From positions 62,001 to 126,000 of the forward strand of contig CAXXSC010000005.1 in assembly GCA_963668435.2 (NCBI GenBank): a stretch of 64,000 bases of DNA. Direction: 5' to 3'. Below, piece after piece: positions 44,134 to 53,020 of this stretch. The position numbers and the translations under genes are program-made. Under the pieces are notes generated by a model that searched no databases, was not told the DNA's origin, and worked only from the letters and a program-made list of their open reading frames with translations. Numbering within the stretch: position 1 is the stretch's first letter; the number at the start of each line of letters is the position of its first letter. Source of the stretch: G963668435 sp963668435. Its GTDB lineage: Bacteria; Latescibacterota; Latescibacteria; Latescibacterales; Latescibacteraceae.

Positions 44134-45972
44134 ATGGCCGATGAGCACGCACAACAGCCGAAAGGCGCCGAAAGCCCTGCAAATGGGGAAACTGCGCCTG
44201 TCAAACAGGCCCCACAGCCTGACGGGAACGGCAGCGCCGAACCCCAGGCCGGGACCAACAATGCAAACACAGCAGCCCCCAAAAAAAATAACGCCAGTAT
44301 CCTGATGGCGGATACCGACCCGGAATATTTCTTTAAATACCGGGATTTTTTTGTTAACAGGGGTTTCGATATTGTTAATGCCTGCAATTCAAAAGAATTT
44401 GTCACCAACCTGGCGAAAGTCAAGCCACAAGCCATTTTCATGGACACGAAACTGGAGGATGTGCGGAGCGAGAACCTGATCAGGATCATGCGGAAAAAAG
44501 GGTTCAGGAAACCAATATTCATCATTTCCTCGAAACTGAACCGCGCGACAATCGAATCGCTGAAAGACCTCCGGGTGGACGGTTTCTTCCCGAAAAGCGC
44601 CGCCGCCCATCAGGTGGAAGCCAAACTCAAGCTCATTTTCGAAGAGCTCGAGAAAAAAAAGCAGGCGAAGAAAACAGGCAAGATATGGCCGCCCCTGACC
44701 GCGCTTATCATCACGGAGAACAGTTTCATTATCGACAAGGCGGAACTGGCCATACCCACCGACATTATCAAGGAGCACAAGCTCAGGGTTTTCAGCCGCA
44801 AGAATTTCCAGGAGGCGGTCGCGGTCATCAAGAAACCCGAATCCAATATCAAGCTTATACTGGTCGATGCCGCCAAAGAGTATAAAATCACCGGCATGAT
44901 ACGGCTTCTCAAGATCATCGAGACCAAGCTGAAAATCCCGATATTCTTCTTCTCCGAGGCGTTCTCGCACAAGCTGAAACAGACCCTCGACTCTGTCGGT
45001 TTTCTGAACGTATACACGCGCACCAGCCTTAACACACGCGACCTCAAGAAACGTTTCGACAACGTGCTCGGCGGCATGAAAGACTCCAAGAGCAAGCAGA
45101 AAGCGAGCCGCGTGCAGAATATCATGAGCCAGATGAAGCAGATTAAATCCCTGCCGCCGCTGCCTGATATTTACCTCAAGATCGAGAAACTCTCCCACGA
45201 CCCGAAAGCGACCTCCAAGGACTACGCCTCCATTCTCGAGCTCGATCCCGCTATCACCGCACGGCTTCTGAGAATGTCCAACTCGGCGTTCTACTCGTTC
45301 AAGCGCAAGATCAAGTCGGTGAAAGACACTGTCACGCTCATGGGCACCCGGGAAATCCTCTCGCTTGTCCGCCTGGCCTGTATCACCGGCAACCTCAAGA
45401 CAAACCCGGAGGTCGAAACCGCGGTGAAAGGTGTATGGGAGCATTCAGCGGCTTGCGCTATCGCGGCGAAAGTGCTCTACGAGACCACCGATATCTGCGA
45501 ATCGGAGGATCTCGCCGATGAGGTTTTCATCTGCGGCATCATCCACGATATCGGGAAAATCATCCTCTGGAATGTGTTCCCCGACTATTACATGCCCATG
45601 ATGCTCAACGATACTATCAGCGATTTCCCCTCCATCGACGAGGAGGAGAAATTCCTCGGCGCCTCTCACTGCGATGTGGGCCGCGCGCTGGCAGACCACT
45701 GGAACCTGCCGGAATCCCTCGCCGGTGTCATCTCCCACCACCACCGCCCAATGAACAAACCCGATTCGGAGCATGTCAGGCTCATCCATATCGCCAACAA
45801 TCTGGCGCGGAGTGTCATGGGCGAGTACGAGGAGCACCTCCCTCCCGAATACGACCCGGAACTTCTTGAGGCAGCGGGTATCACACTCCCGCAGATCGAG
45901 GAACTTCAGAACGAGGTCGCGCCCAAGATCAGGGAAAATCTCAGCACCGTGGTCAAGATGGTCACCGGCTGA
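44134..45972 (+). CDS. HDOD-domain regulator with two receiver-like domains
   Basis: 612 residues. After a disordered Pro/Ala/Asn-rich start (1-50) there are two response-regulator-like folds. The first (about 52-170) keeps an Asp at the strand end in AIFMDTKL, so it may accept phosphate. The second (about 185-310; ALIITENSF, IKLILVDAAKEY) looks degenerate. Residues about 330-530 form an HDOD domain (SLPPLPDIYLKIEKLSHDP, ILELDPAITARLLRMSNSAFY), followed by FICGIIHDIGKIILW and SHHHRP. HDOD proteins act in signalling and often influence cyclic-di-GMP or motility pathways, usually without enzymatic activity. It stands alone. No histidine kinase is nearby. Confidence 0.88.
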   Translation: MADEHAQQPKGAESPANGETAPVKQAPQPDGNGSAEPQAGTNNANTAAPKKNNASILMADTDPEYFFKYRDFFVNRGFDIVNACNSKEFVTNLAKVKPQAIFMDTKLEDVRSENLIRIMRKKGFRKPIFIISSKLNRATIESLKDLRVDGFFPKSAAAHQVEAKLKLIFEELEKKKQAKKTGKIWPPLTALIITENSFIIDKAELAIPTDIIKEHKLRVFSRKNFQEAVAVIKKPESNIKLILVDAAKEYKITGMIRLLKIIETKLKIPIFFFSEAFSHKLKQTLDSVGFLNVYTRTSLNTRDLKKRFDNVLGGMKDSKSKQKASRVQNIMSQMKQIKSLPPLPDIYLKIEKLSHDPKATSKDYASILELDPAITARLLRMSNSAFYSFKRKIKSVKDTVTLMGTREILSLVRLACITGNLKTNPEVETAVKGVWEHSAACAIAAKVLYETTDICESEDLADEVFICGIIHDIGKIILWNVFPDYYMPMMLNDTISDFPSIDEEEKFLGASHCDVGRALADHWNLPESLAGVISHHHRPMNKPDSEHVRLIHIANNLARSVMGEYEEHLPPEYDPELLEAAGITLPQIEELQNEVAPKIRENLSTVVKMVTG

Positions 45973-46117
45973 GAGCCCGTTCCACGAAACGATCACCGAT
46001 AACAACACAGCCTCAAAACGCCGCGTAAAAACGTGCATGACAAGTTGTTTTCGCCGGAAAAACAGCATACGATTGTTATGCGACGCCAATACACTTCATA
46101 CGATTGTTATTTTTTCC

Positions 46118-46235
46118 TTGACAAGACACCTGAAAATGCTTATTACCTCTCGGTAATAAGCACAAACTCTATCTTTTATAAAGACTTGTTTTTACTGATA
46201 AGCGCGGACTTTTAAGTGAAGTCCGCTTTTTTTAT
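46118..46235 (+). ncRNA. Candidate small transcription unit with regulated promoter and terminator
   Basis: TTGACA (46118-46123), exactly 17 bases, and TATTAC (46141-46146). A perfect inverted repeat GCTTATTACC-TCTC-GGTAATAAGC (46138-46161) covers the -10 like an operator. About 50 bases after the predicted start is a terminator, GCGGACTT/AAGTCCGC (46204-46211 with 46219-46226), followed by seven T. No convincing coding frame lies between, so the product would be an RNA of about 75-80 bases. Upstream, CATACGATTGTTAT occurs twice (46068 and 46098). The 60-codon frame spanning this unit has no ribosome site. Confidence 0.4.
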
Positions 46236-46510
46236 ACAGATTAGTTGTAAAGGCACAAAGGCACGGAGTTGAAAAACAAAAAAACAGCGTCAAGTGGTAC
46301 AAATTGTTACATTCCACAGCGTATTGTTGCAGATTGTTTCATCCGCAAGCGTTTTAAAAGGCTTCATGTCAACAGTAGTCATGAACTGCCCCCGCCACTC
46401 AACAACTGATCTCATTTTAACCACAGGTGTCAACAAAAAACCCTTCCTGAACCTTCGGGACATCGACCGAAAAAAAGCCTGTCTGAACTATACCGCGCCG
46501 CAAACAAAAT

Positions 46511-46562
46511 CGGCTCAGGACAAATTAAATGAGAATGCCTTTCTCACGTCCTGAGCCGTTTT
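46511..46562. terminator. Nested hairpin terminator downstream of the DUF4145-like gene
   Basis: The stem CGGCTCAGGAC/GTCCTGAGCCG (46511-46521 with 46548-46558) holds an inner hairpin GAGAA-TGCCT-TTCTC. T-rich DNA flanks it on both strands. It lies 69 bases past the stop of the minus-strand gene. The gap 46236-46510 shows no other feature. Confidence 0.65.
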
Positions 46563-46630
46563 CCTTGACACTTCACTGCTCGATTCACCTTCATCTCACA
46601 GCACCAGACTTTACACTTTCCACCCTCTAT

Positions 46631-47521
46631 TCATCGTCCAACCTGGTCTTCGACTTGACACTTTTTCTCTTTCTTCCGATCACCCAACTCCTGGTGTTTT
46701 CCCTTGATCGCTTTGGATATTTCCTTCTCATTTTCTTTCTGCTCTTTCAAGCGGATTTTTTCATCGAGTATTAATTTGATACCACCCTTCATCGCAGGAA
46801 AAGAGCCCTTACATTCATCTTCGGTTAGCTCGTGAATCCCTTTTGATAATATCGAATACATTTGCCAGTGTTCAACCAGAAACTTCGGTAGAAAAGCAGT
46901 TCCCAACTGCTTTATATTCTCTTCCATCCTGCCTCGTTGATAATCCTCCTCATTCCAGCCTTCACTGCTTATCGCTATCTGATGTGCCTCCTCAATTAGT
47001 CCTTCTAATATCCTCCGGAGATAAACAAACGCTCCGATCCCCACTCCATGCGATATCAGCCCGACAGCCGTGCGAAATTCACGGAATTTTGCATTGCCTA
47101 AAATGGTACGATATTTCTGTAGTTCAGCAAATGCCAGATCGGCCATCGACGGGTACTGACCATATTTTGTTATTTGATTGTTATGAATAAGAAACTCAAA
47201 ATACAAAGGCGTATGCTCGTTCCTTCTTTGGCAAAAGAATTCTCTTTTCAATATTTTATCGCTGCACATTTTATCTTTATATAATTCAGGAGCATCACGA
47301 AATTTCAACGTTCTACTGCTCTCAGTATTAGGAGGCATGCTTGAAAATGGAACAATCATATTACATTGGAGGCAGTGACAATCAACGTTGACTGTTGCAT
47401 AATAGTAATTATAGAGTTTATCCAAACTTCCGAGTGGATAGGTTTTATACAATGGCACTTCCAAGCAGAACTGTTCAACAGTAGGGAACTCTTTCATCAC
47501 TTCTGATTTCTCTTCTTCCAT
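46631..47521 (-). CDS. DUF4145-like hypothetical protein
   Basis: 296 residues, ATG at 47521 with AGGAGG 7 bases upstream. The N-terminal half has Cys/His motifs (CHCLQCN, then MCSDK and FFCQRRNEH) that may bind zinc. The centre, VGIGAFVYLRRILEGLIEEAH, and the later ILSKGIHELTEDEC are typical of DUF4145-like proteins, which often accompany restriction-modification or other defence genes. The C-terminus is a Lys/Glu-rich coiled coil. Codon use is AT-rich relative to the region. It lies directly downstream of the methylase remnant on the same strand, so it may be the surviving part of a lost defence operon. Confidence 0.65.
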   Translation of the reverse strand: MEEEKSEVMKEFPTVEQFCLEVPLYKTYPLGSLDKLYNYYYATVNVDCHCLQCNMIVPFSSMPPNTESSRTLKFRDAPELYKDKMCSDKILKREFFCQRRNEHTPLYFEFLIHNNQITKYGQYPSMADLAFAELQKYRTILGNAKFREFRTAVGLISHGVGIGAFVYLRRILEGLIEEAHQIAISSEGWNEEDYQRGRMEENIKQLGTAFLPKFLVEHWQMYSILSKGIHELTEDECKGSFPAMKGGIKLILDEKIRLKEQKENEKEISKAIKGKHQELGDRKKEKKCQVEDQVGR

Positions 47522-47600
47522 ACTACACCTCCTGGTTTCCGGTCACTGTCATTATCTATGGATAGTAGTATACGTATTTTGCCAGCACATGCAATCCCTT

Positions 47601-47758
47601 TCAATAATTTGAAATCAAGAGCTCCCCATACTTCTTTCTCGATTCGCTCATCCTTCCGACTGAGTACCCCACTCAACCTCCTCGATCTTGAAATCCTTGA
47701 ACACTTCCCGCATGACTTCATGATCATTGATCGAGAGAAGGAAGCGGCCCTCGATGGC
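47601..47758 (-). pseudogene. C-terminal remnant of a D12-class DNA adenine methyltransferase
   Basis: Read on the minus strand, one frame gives AIEGRFLLSINDHEVMREVF followed by KDFKIEEVEW. A second frame continues with YSVGRMSESRKKYGELLISNY and a stop at 47601. Together these match the end of Dam-type (D12 class) N6-adenine methylases, where a segment like GRFILSLND is followed by a basic turn and a terminal ELLISNY. One base seems lost near 47663-47668. The fragment is only about 52 residues. Upstream it is cut off exactly where the hairpin repeat region at 47760 begins, so the catalytic domain is gone. Family assignment is from my memory of the family pattern. Confidence 0.6.
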
Positions 47759-47759
47759 G

Positions 47760-47901
47760 GAAATATAAAGCATCCGCCGATGCTGATCCCACAATCAAGC
47801 GTTCAGCCGCGCAGGGCTGAACAGCGGATCAAATGGCACAACCCTATCAGAAATATAAAGGGCCCGCTGGCCCCAGCGTTGTCGGCGCAGCGACAACAGC
47901 G
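47760..47901. repeat. Composite intergenic repeat region, copy 4
   Basis: Two units in tandem, each starting GAAATATAAA. Unit 1 has GCATC-CGCC-GATGC (47770-47783), then AGCG-TTCAGCC-GCGCAG-GGCTGAA-CAGCG (47798-47826) and GATCAAATGGC. Unit 2 has GGGCC-CGCT-GGCCC (about 47860-47873), then AGCG-TTGTCG-GCGCAG-CGACAA-CAGCG (47875-47901) and TGTCAGTCTGC. Loops and flanks are conserved while stems differ and remain self-complementary. The rest of the gap to 48028 is AT-rich leader of the next gene. Confidence 0.6.
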
Positions 47902-48028
47902 TGTCAGTCTGCGCATCCCTTGCAGACTAGAAAGTGCCCTCGACACCTAATATTGCTTTACTTGTTAAAAGTTTTCTTTATATTGCACAGTATGGTATAG
48001 ACAAAACAATCCCATCAAGGAGTTCGCA

Positions 48029-51000
48029 ATGGCTGTAGAAAGAGCTGGGCGCATTTATTTGCCGCTGATCCTCGCGGCGGTTCTGGTTTTCATGCTGGCA
48101 GGGCAGGCGCAGAGTGAGGAGGGCCTGCTGTTCCACCTCTCCGCCGACAGGGGGTTCACCGCCGATTTCGCGAAAGGCAATCCCGAGCCGACCATGTTCA
48201 ACGACATCTCGATCGTGAAAGACGGCGCGGTGGGCAGGGCTTTCTCGAACCCGCATTTCACCCAGCTTTTCGCCTACGAGTGCCCGAAAAACATGTACGC
48301 CGAGCGCGGCACATTCGCGTTTTTCTGGCGGCCGCGCGACCCGGTGGGTAAAACGCCGTTTCATATCGTACAGGGCGGTTTCATCGACGGTTCCGATATC
48401 CTGTCCAACTGGATGCGCATTGATTACAATGAGGATAACGGCATCGACGCTTTCGTGACAGATGTCAACCTCGCCCGCATCCGTGCCCATTATGAGCGCC
48501 CGGAGCCTTTCGACAAGGACACATGGTATCACATAGCGCTCACGTGGGACGAGACAGCCGGTGTCAGGCTTTATCTCGATGGCAGGCTTGTGGCGCAGAA
48601 AGACACGGTGACTGTGCTCTATGCCGGTATCGACCAGTGGGGCACCGGCGCGCGCGGCGTGAGCCCGACATTTGTCGGCAGCGAGGGCAATTTCATGCGC
48701 GGCGGCGATTACGATGAGTACCGCATCTACGACCGGATGCTTCCTGACGATCAGGTTGCCCGTCTTGCCAAGGGCAAGGCTACACGCGCTCTCAAGCCTA
48801 TGAACCGCAATCTCGGCGATCCCGCCACACGCGACGAGTGGCTGCTCCGTTACGGCTGGAACCGTGCAGACGACATCCCGCCGGAACTCTATGGAAAACA
48901 GACCATTGTGCGCAAGGTCGAGGTCGAGGAGGCCTATGATCTCAAGCAGTGGTGGTGGAAAGGCAACGACGGTGTCAGGGAGACTGTCTGGCCCTCGCTG
49001 TTCAACCGATCGAGCCTTCCCGGCCACAACGATTACATGATCCAGCCGGACTGGAACTGCTATTCGCTCTCCGGCAAATCGATCACATTCACCATGCCCG
49101 GCGAGCCTTGGAACCATATCGAGATCGCCGGTGCGGCATTCGGCAAGGCTACCGCGCAAGTGTTCGACCGCGAGCGGAATACGACAGTCTCGCGGCCGCT
49201 TTTCCGCCGCCCGGCCAATCAGGAACGCAGCAGCAACCGTCTCGGCACAGCGCTCAACGGCGGCTCGATCACCTTTACCAACGACGTCCGCGAGATGGCG
49301 ATCGGCGAATTCATGGTATACAATGTCAGCCCCGGCAGAGAACCGGACGGCACTATCACCCTCTCCTATCGTCTGGACGCTTCCTCCGCACCCGACAACA
49401 GCACGCTCGCGCCGCTGCTCGACTACATCGACAGCCGTTTCATGCCCGATGAGCGCACGACCATGCTGGCCCTTCCCGCCGGGATAAAGCTCAACCCGAA
49501 AGAAAAGGCGAAAGGCAGCTCGCTCCCGCTCATCCATGTCCTGATCCCCTCCGGTTTCCGGGGGACAGAGAATCCCGTGAAATTCCTCGGCTGGTACGCC
49601 GGCGGCGGCAGCAGACGCTCCTACACGTGGGACAACATCCAGGGCGGTCTCGATGGTATCGCTATCGACATCCCGGCGCTGGATGTCACGGCGACCCACG
49701 GTGAGCTGTTCCCGATGAACATACAGGTCAAAGACCCGGTCTGGCCCGACCGCAACCTTTTCGATTTCACCTTCTCGGTCAGGCCCGGCGAGGCAAAAAC
49801 TATTTTCATGGATACCCGCGACCGCGTGCTTCCCAACGGCCGTCCGCTCTATCTCACCATCGCCGGAGCAGGGCAGGATCTCACACCCGAGCTGCTCGAC
49901 GGCGGCCAGATCAGGCTCGTTTTCAAGGATTACGGCGAGGCGGTGAAAGAGCACGAGAAAGACCGTTTCACGCAGGTGCGCGACACGATCTCCAACCTCT
50001 GCGAGTCAGGCGCGAACAGCCGCAAGCTCCGCGCCTACTCAAAATTCGAGCAGGAGATCACCGACCTCTTCCGTGTCAATCCCAACCACAAGCTGGGGCA
50101 GGTCTACTGGAACTACCGCAACGGCGAACAGCCCCTGCCCGGCTTCAAACAGCCCGAGCCGCCCGCGGGTGTTCCCCTCTGGGCGTTCCGGCAGATCGAG
50201 AATCTGAAACTCGTCCGGCATTTCGTCAACTGGTGGATCGATGAGCGTCAGATCGACAACGGCGAGTTCGGCGGCGGCCTTTCCGACGACGGCGACATGA
50301 CACACCAGTTTGTCGGCCCGGCGATGATGGGTGTCGACACGGACAAGATCACCCGTTCGATCCGCAAGCTCATGGATGCCTACTATGACCAGGGCATGTT
50401 CACCGACGGCATGATCACGATCCAGACCGACGAGCTTCACACCTATGAGGACGGCCTTCAGGTGATCCCGCAGGACATGAGCCTCAACTACGGTATGCCC
50501 AAGGTGGTCGAACGCCTGATGGAGTCGGCGAAAGCCTACGAGCGCATCACCGGCATCAACAAGGCCGGACACCGTCATTTCCGCTCGAATTTCTACGGCG
50601 CGACGAAACTCGCCGACGAGGGCGTCTGGGCTTACCAGTTCCCGTTGTCGTACTGCATACTCCATTCCGGCATGGCGCTGGTGGAGTTCAACGGCAACCC
50701 GCGGGCGAAAAAACTCCTGCTGGAGATCGCGGACGGCGTTCTCGCGCACCGCACAAAGGACGAGCGCGGACGCTGGACCTATCCCTCGTCGATCAATTTC
50801 TTCACGGACGAGGCGAAAGGCCCCGCGAGCGGCCCGGTCATGCACCTTTTCTGGGCGGCCTACCGCTGGACCGGCGATGAGAAATACCTCCAGCCTTTCA
50901 TCGACGGCGGCCCCGGAAGCTACCGCTCGATCAACGCCAATGTCATGGACATCCTCGGCGAGCGCGACAGCTGGGGCAAAGACATCGCCTCCCGCACCTC

Positions 51001-51859
51001 GCCTCATTCCGGCAGCGCCTACAACAAGCACCTCGCATGGATGGTCAGCGGCAACAAGCAGTATCTCGAGACCCTCTACGCCGACCAGATCGAGTTCGCC
51101 ACCCAGCGGATGTACCTCAACACCGAGGGCCAGTGGTGGATCGACCGTGTCCGCGTGCAGTCGACAGAGCTTCAGCGGGCACGTCTCGGCGGCATCGCCG
51201 GATGGCGCGGCACATTCTATCCGGGGCAAGCGGTGAGCTGGCGGTTCAAAGCCCCTGCCGATGGCGAGGATGTGGCGATCCTCGTCCCGAAAGCCTCCCT
51301 CGACGAGATCAAGGTCATCGCGTTCAACACCTTGAGCAGCACGGTCGAGGCGGAAATGACCACGTGGGACATCACACCGGGCACCTGGGAGGCCGCTGTC
51401 GGTATCGACCGTGACGGCGACGATATCCCCGATGGCGACATCAGCCGCTCCGAGCTCGCGCTCGAGCGCACGAAAAGCATGGCATTGAGCCTCGCGCCCG
51501 GCACCACAACAATCCTCACACTCAAACTCAAGCAGGCGGGCACACCCTACTGGGATCGTCCCGACCTCGGTATCGGCGAGGGCGATGTCAGCGTTTCCGG
51601 GCGGACAGTCACGGCGGTCGTGCACAATCTCGGCGCGAAAAACGCGAAAGCCGCACGCCTCATCCTTGTCGGCAGGGACGGCGCCGAACTGGCCTCTGCA
51701 GACATCCCCCCCATCGAGGCGCCAGTTGACCTCGTACCGAAAAAGGTCACGCTGTCACTGACAATGCCGTCTAATGCGGCAAAACAGGGCATTTCACTGG
51801 TCATCGACGGAAAGCAGCAGGAAATAACAACACTGAACAACCGCTATGAAATACGCTGA
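48029..51859 (+). CDS. Large secreted LamG-domain protein, probable polysaccharide-active enzyme
   Basis: 1,276 residues with AAGGAG 6 bases before the ATG. A signal peptide (IYLPLILAAVLVFMLAGQAQS) precedes a LamG/concanavalin-like domain (about 30-250: GTFAFFWRPRDP, WYHIALTWDETAGVRLYLDG, YDEYRIYDRMLPDDQVA). Residues about 280-620 are beta-rich. The 700-1080 region is helical and looks like an (alpha/alpha) toroid, as in lyases and unsaturated glucuronyl hydrolases (WWIDERQIDNGEFGGGLSDD, HLFWAAYRWTGDEKYLQPF, HLAWMVSGNKQYLETLY). A beta-rich C-terminus follows. The catalytic family is not recognised. The neighbourhood of sulfatases and a broken heparinase suggests acidic polysaccharides. The ribokinase gene follows by 104 bases. 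Confidence 0.75.
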   Translation: MAVERAGRIYLPLILAAVLVFMLAGQAQSEEGLLFHLSADRGFTADFAKGNPEPTMFNDISIVKDGAVGRAFSNPHFTQLFAYECPKNMYAERGTFAFFWRPRDPVGKTPFHIVQGGFIDGSDILSNWMRIDYNEDNGIDAFVTDVNLARIRAHYERPEPFDKDTWYHIALTWDETAGVRLYLDGRLVAQKDTVTVLYAGIDQWGTGARGVSPTFVGSEGNFMRGGDYDEYRIYDRMLPDDQVARLAKGKATRALKPMNRNLGDPATRDEWLLRYGWNRADDIPPELYGKQTIVRKVEVEEAYDLKQWWWKGNDGVRETVWPSLFNRSSLPGHNDYMIQPDWNCYSLSGKSITFTMPGEPWNHIEIAGAAFGKATAQVFDRERNTTVSRPLFRRPANQERSSNRLGTALNGGSITFTNDVREMAIGEFMVYNVSPGREPDGTITLSYRLDASSAPDNSTLAPLLDYIDSRFMPDERTTMLALPAGIKLNPKEKAKGSSLPLIHVLIPSGFRGTENPVKFLGWYAGGGSRRSYTWDNIQGGLDGIAIDIPALDVTATHGELFPMNIQVKDPVWPDRNLFDFTFSVRPGEAKTIFMDTRDRVLPNGRPLYLTIAGAGQDLTPELLDGGQIRLVFKDYGEAVKEHEKDRFTQVRDTISNLCESGANSRKLRAYSKFEQEITDLFRVNPNHKLGQVYWNYRNGEQPLPGFKQPEPPAGVPLWAFRQIENLKLVRHFVNWWIDERQIDNGEFGGGLSDDGDMTHQFVGPAMMGVDTDKITRSIRKLMDAYYDQGMFTDGMITIQTDELHTYEDGLQVIPQDMSLNYGMPKVVERLMESAKAYERITGINKAGHRHFRSNFYGATKLADEGVWAYQFPLSYCILHSGMALVEFNGNPRAKKLLLEIADGVLAHRTKDERGRWTYPSSINFFTDEAKGPASGPVMHLFWAAYRWTGDEKYLQPFIDGGPGSYRSINANVMDILGERDSWGKDIASRTSPHSGSAYNKHLAWMVSGNKQYLETLYADQIEFATQRMYLNTEGQWWIDRVRVQSTELQRARLGGIAGWRGTFYPGQAVSWRFKAPADGEDVAILVPKASLDEIKVIAFNTLSSTVEAEMTTWDITPGTWEAAVGIDRDGDDIPDGDISRSELALERTKSMALSLAPGTTTILTLKLKQAGTPYWDRPDLGIGEGDVSVSGRTVTAVVHNLGAKNAKAARLILVGRDGAELASADIPPIEAPVDLVPKKVTLSLTMPSNAAKQGISLVIDGKQQEITTLNNRYEIR

Positions 51860-51963
51860 GAAAGGAATATATTGTGAAGTGAACCGGTGATTTTATTGGA
51901 AAGGGGATGATTGTTCCAGCGGTCATCAGGCACAAGGAACGGCTTCAGGTTAAAGGAGACACA

Positions 51964-52878
51964 ATGGGATCGAACATCACTGTGGTCGGCAGTTCAAACA
52001 CCGACATGATTGTCAAGGCGGCACGTATTCCCCGGCCGGGAGAAACCATCCTCGGCGGCGATTTCTCGACAGCGGCCGGAGGAAAAGGCGCGAACCAGGC
52101 GGTCGCCGCGGCCCGTGCTGGTGGATCGGTAACATTCATCGCCCGTGTCGGGGACGATCTCTTCGGCAACGAGGCGCTGAACGGTTTCCGTGCTGACAAC
52201 ATCGATGTGAGTGCAATCTCGCAGGACAGCGACGCCCCCTCCGGCGTGGCGCTAATCCTTGTGGATGATAACGGCGAAAACAGTATCGCGGTGGCCTCAG
52301 GCGCAAATGCCCGCCTGACACCTGCTGACATCGAGGCCGCGCAAGACAGTATCGAAAACGCCGATGTCCTGCTCATGCAGCTCGAGGTGCCGCTCGAGGC
52401 GGTGGAAAGCGCCGCACAGATCGCCGCCGCTAACGATGTCCCGGTCATCCTTAATCCTGCGCCCGCACGGGAACTGCCGGACAGCCTGCTCGCCAACTGC
52501 TCGATCATCACACCCAACGAAACCGAGGCCGAGCTTCTCACCTCCATCACGGTGGAAAGCGAATCCGATGCAAAGAAAGCCGCTGACGCGCTCAAGGCTC
52601 GCGGTGTCGGGACAGTCATTATCACGCTTGGAGCTCGAGGCGTGTTCGTCTCGGATGAATCGTTCGAGGGCATGGTCAAAGGATTCAGTGTAGAAGCAGT
52701 TGACACGACTGCGGCGGGCGATGTGTTCAACGGCGCTTTTGCTGTCGCCTTCGCCGAGGGGAAAACTCTCAATGATGCGGTTCGTTTCGCCAATGCTGCC
52801 GCCGCGCTGTCGGTAACGAAACTGGGCGCACAACCCTCCGCGCCGAAACGCGACGAGATCATGAATATGCTTAACTGA
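51964..52878 (+). CDS. rbsK: Ribokinase
   Basis: The ATG at 51964 has AAAGGAG 5 bases upstream (304 residues). PfkB-family features: GGKGANQAVAAARAGG near the N-terminus, a central sheet with LMQLEVPLEAVESAAQIA, ILNPAPARELPD, and the catalytic end DTTAAGDVFNGAFAVAFAEG with Asp as base. The NPAPA and TPNETEAELLT segments favour ribokinase over fructokinase. It phosphorylates ribose, or a related pentose, from ATP. It lies downstream of the LamG protein and ends at a strong terminator; a GRP sugar transporter of the glucose/ribose porter class lies 3 kb away. Confidence 0.9.
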   Translation: MGSNITVVGSSNTDMIVKAARIPRPGETILGGDFSTAAGGKGANQAVAAARAGGSVTFIARVGDDLFGNEALNGFRADNIDVSAISQDSDAPSGVALILVDDNGENSIAVASGANARLTPADIEAAQDSIENADVLLMQLEVPLEAVESAAQIAAANDVPVILNPAPARELPDSLLANCSIITPNETEAELLTSITVESESDAKKAADALKARGVGTVIITLGARGVFVSDESFEGMVKGFSVEAVDTTAAGDVFNGAFAVAFAEGKTLNDAVRFANAAAALSVTKLGAQPSAPKRDEIMNMLN

Positions 52879-52953
52879 TACTCAGCCGCCGTCCCAACCG
52901 AACGCTGCTGTCTCCGCAAAACCGGACGCACGTCAGGGATTAGCACAGAGTTT

Positions 52954-52997
52954 ATGATAAAAGGGAGTGCCATATTACAGGCACTCCCTTTTATCAT
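52954..52997. terminator. Bidirectional terminator, 18-base perfect stem
   Basis: ATGATAAAAGGGAGTGCC pairs perfectly with GGCACTCCCTTTTATCAT around an 8-base loop. T and A runs are inside the outer stem, so it can act on both strands. It separates rbsK from the convergent sulfatase gene. Confidence 0.85.
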
Positions 52998-53020
52998 TCC
53001 CATGTTTAAAATGATTAGAA

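Noticed and set aside
46033..46215. 60-codon plus-strand frame after the HDOD gene
   Set aside because: No ribosome site, and it contains a promoter and operator-like palindrome; a small transcription unit explains the region better.
47497..47727. 76-codon minus-strand frame
   Set aside because: Other frames of the same strand reveal the methylase remnant with better family fit; this frame is out of phase with it.
47978..49954. 658-codon open frame on the minus strand opposite the LamG gene
   Set aside because: It is antisense to a well-supported gene with signal peptide, ribosome site and domain matches. Its translation shows no family features; it arises from GC-rich codon structure.
50039..51625. 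528-codon minus-strand frame
   Set aside because: Antisense shadow of the same LamG gene, rich in Val, Asp and Arg without domains.
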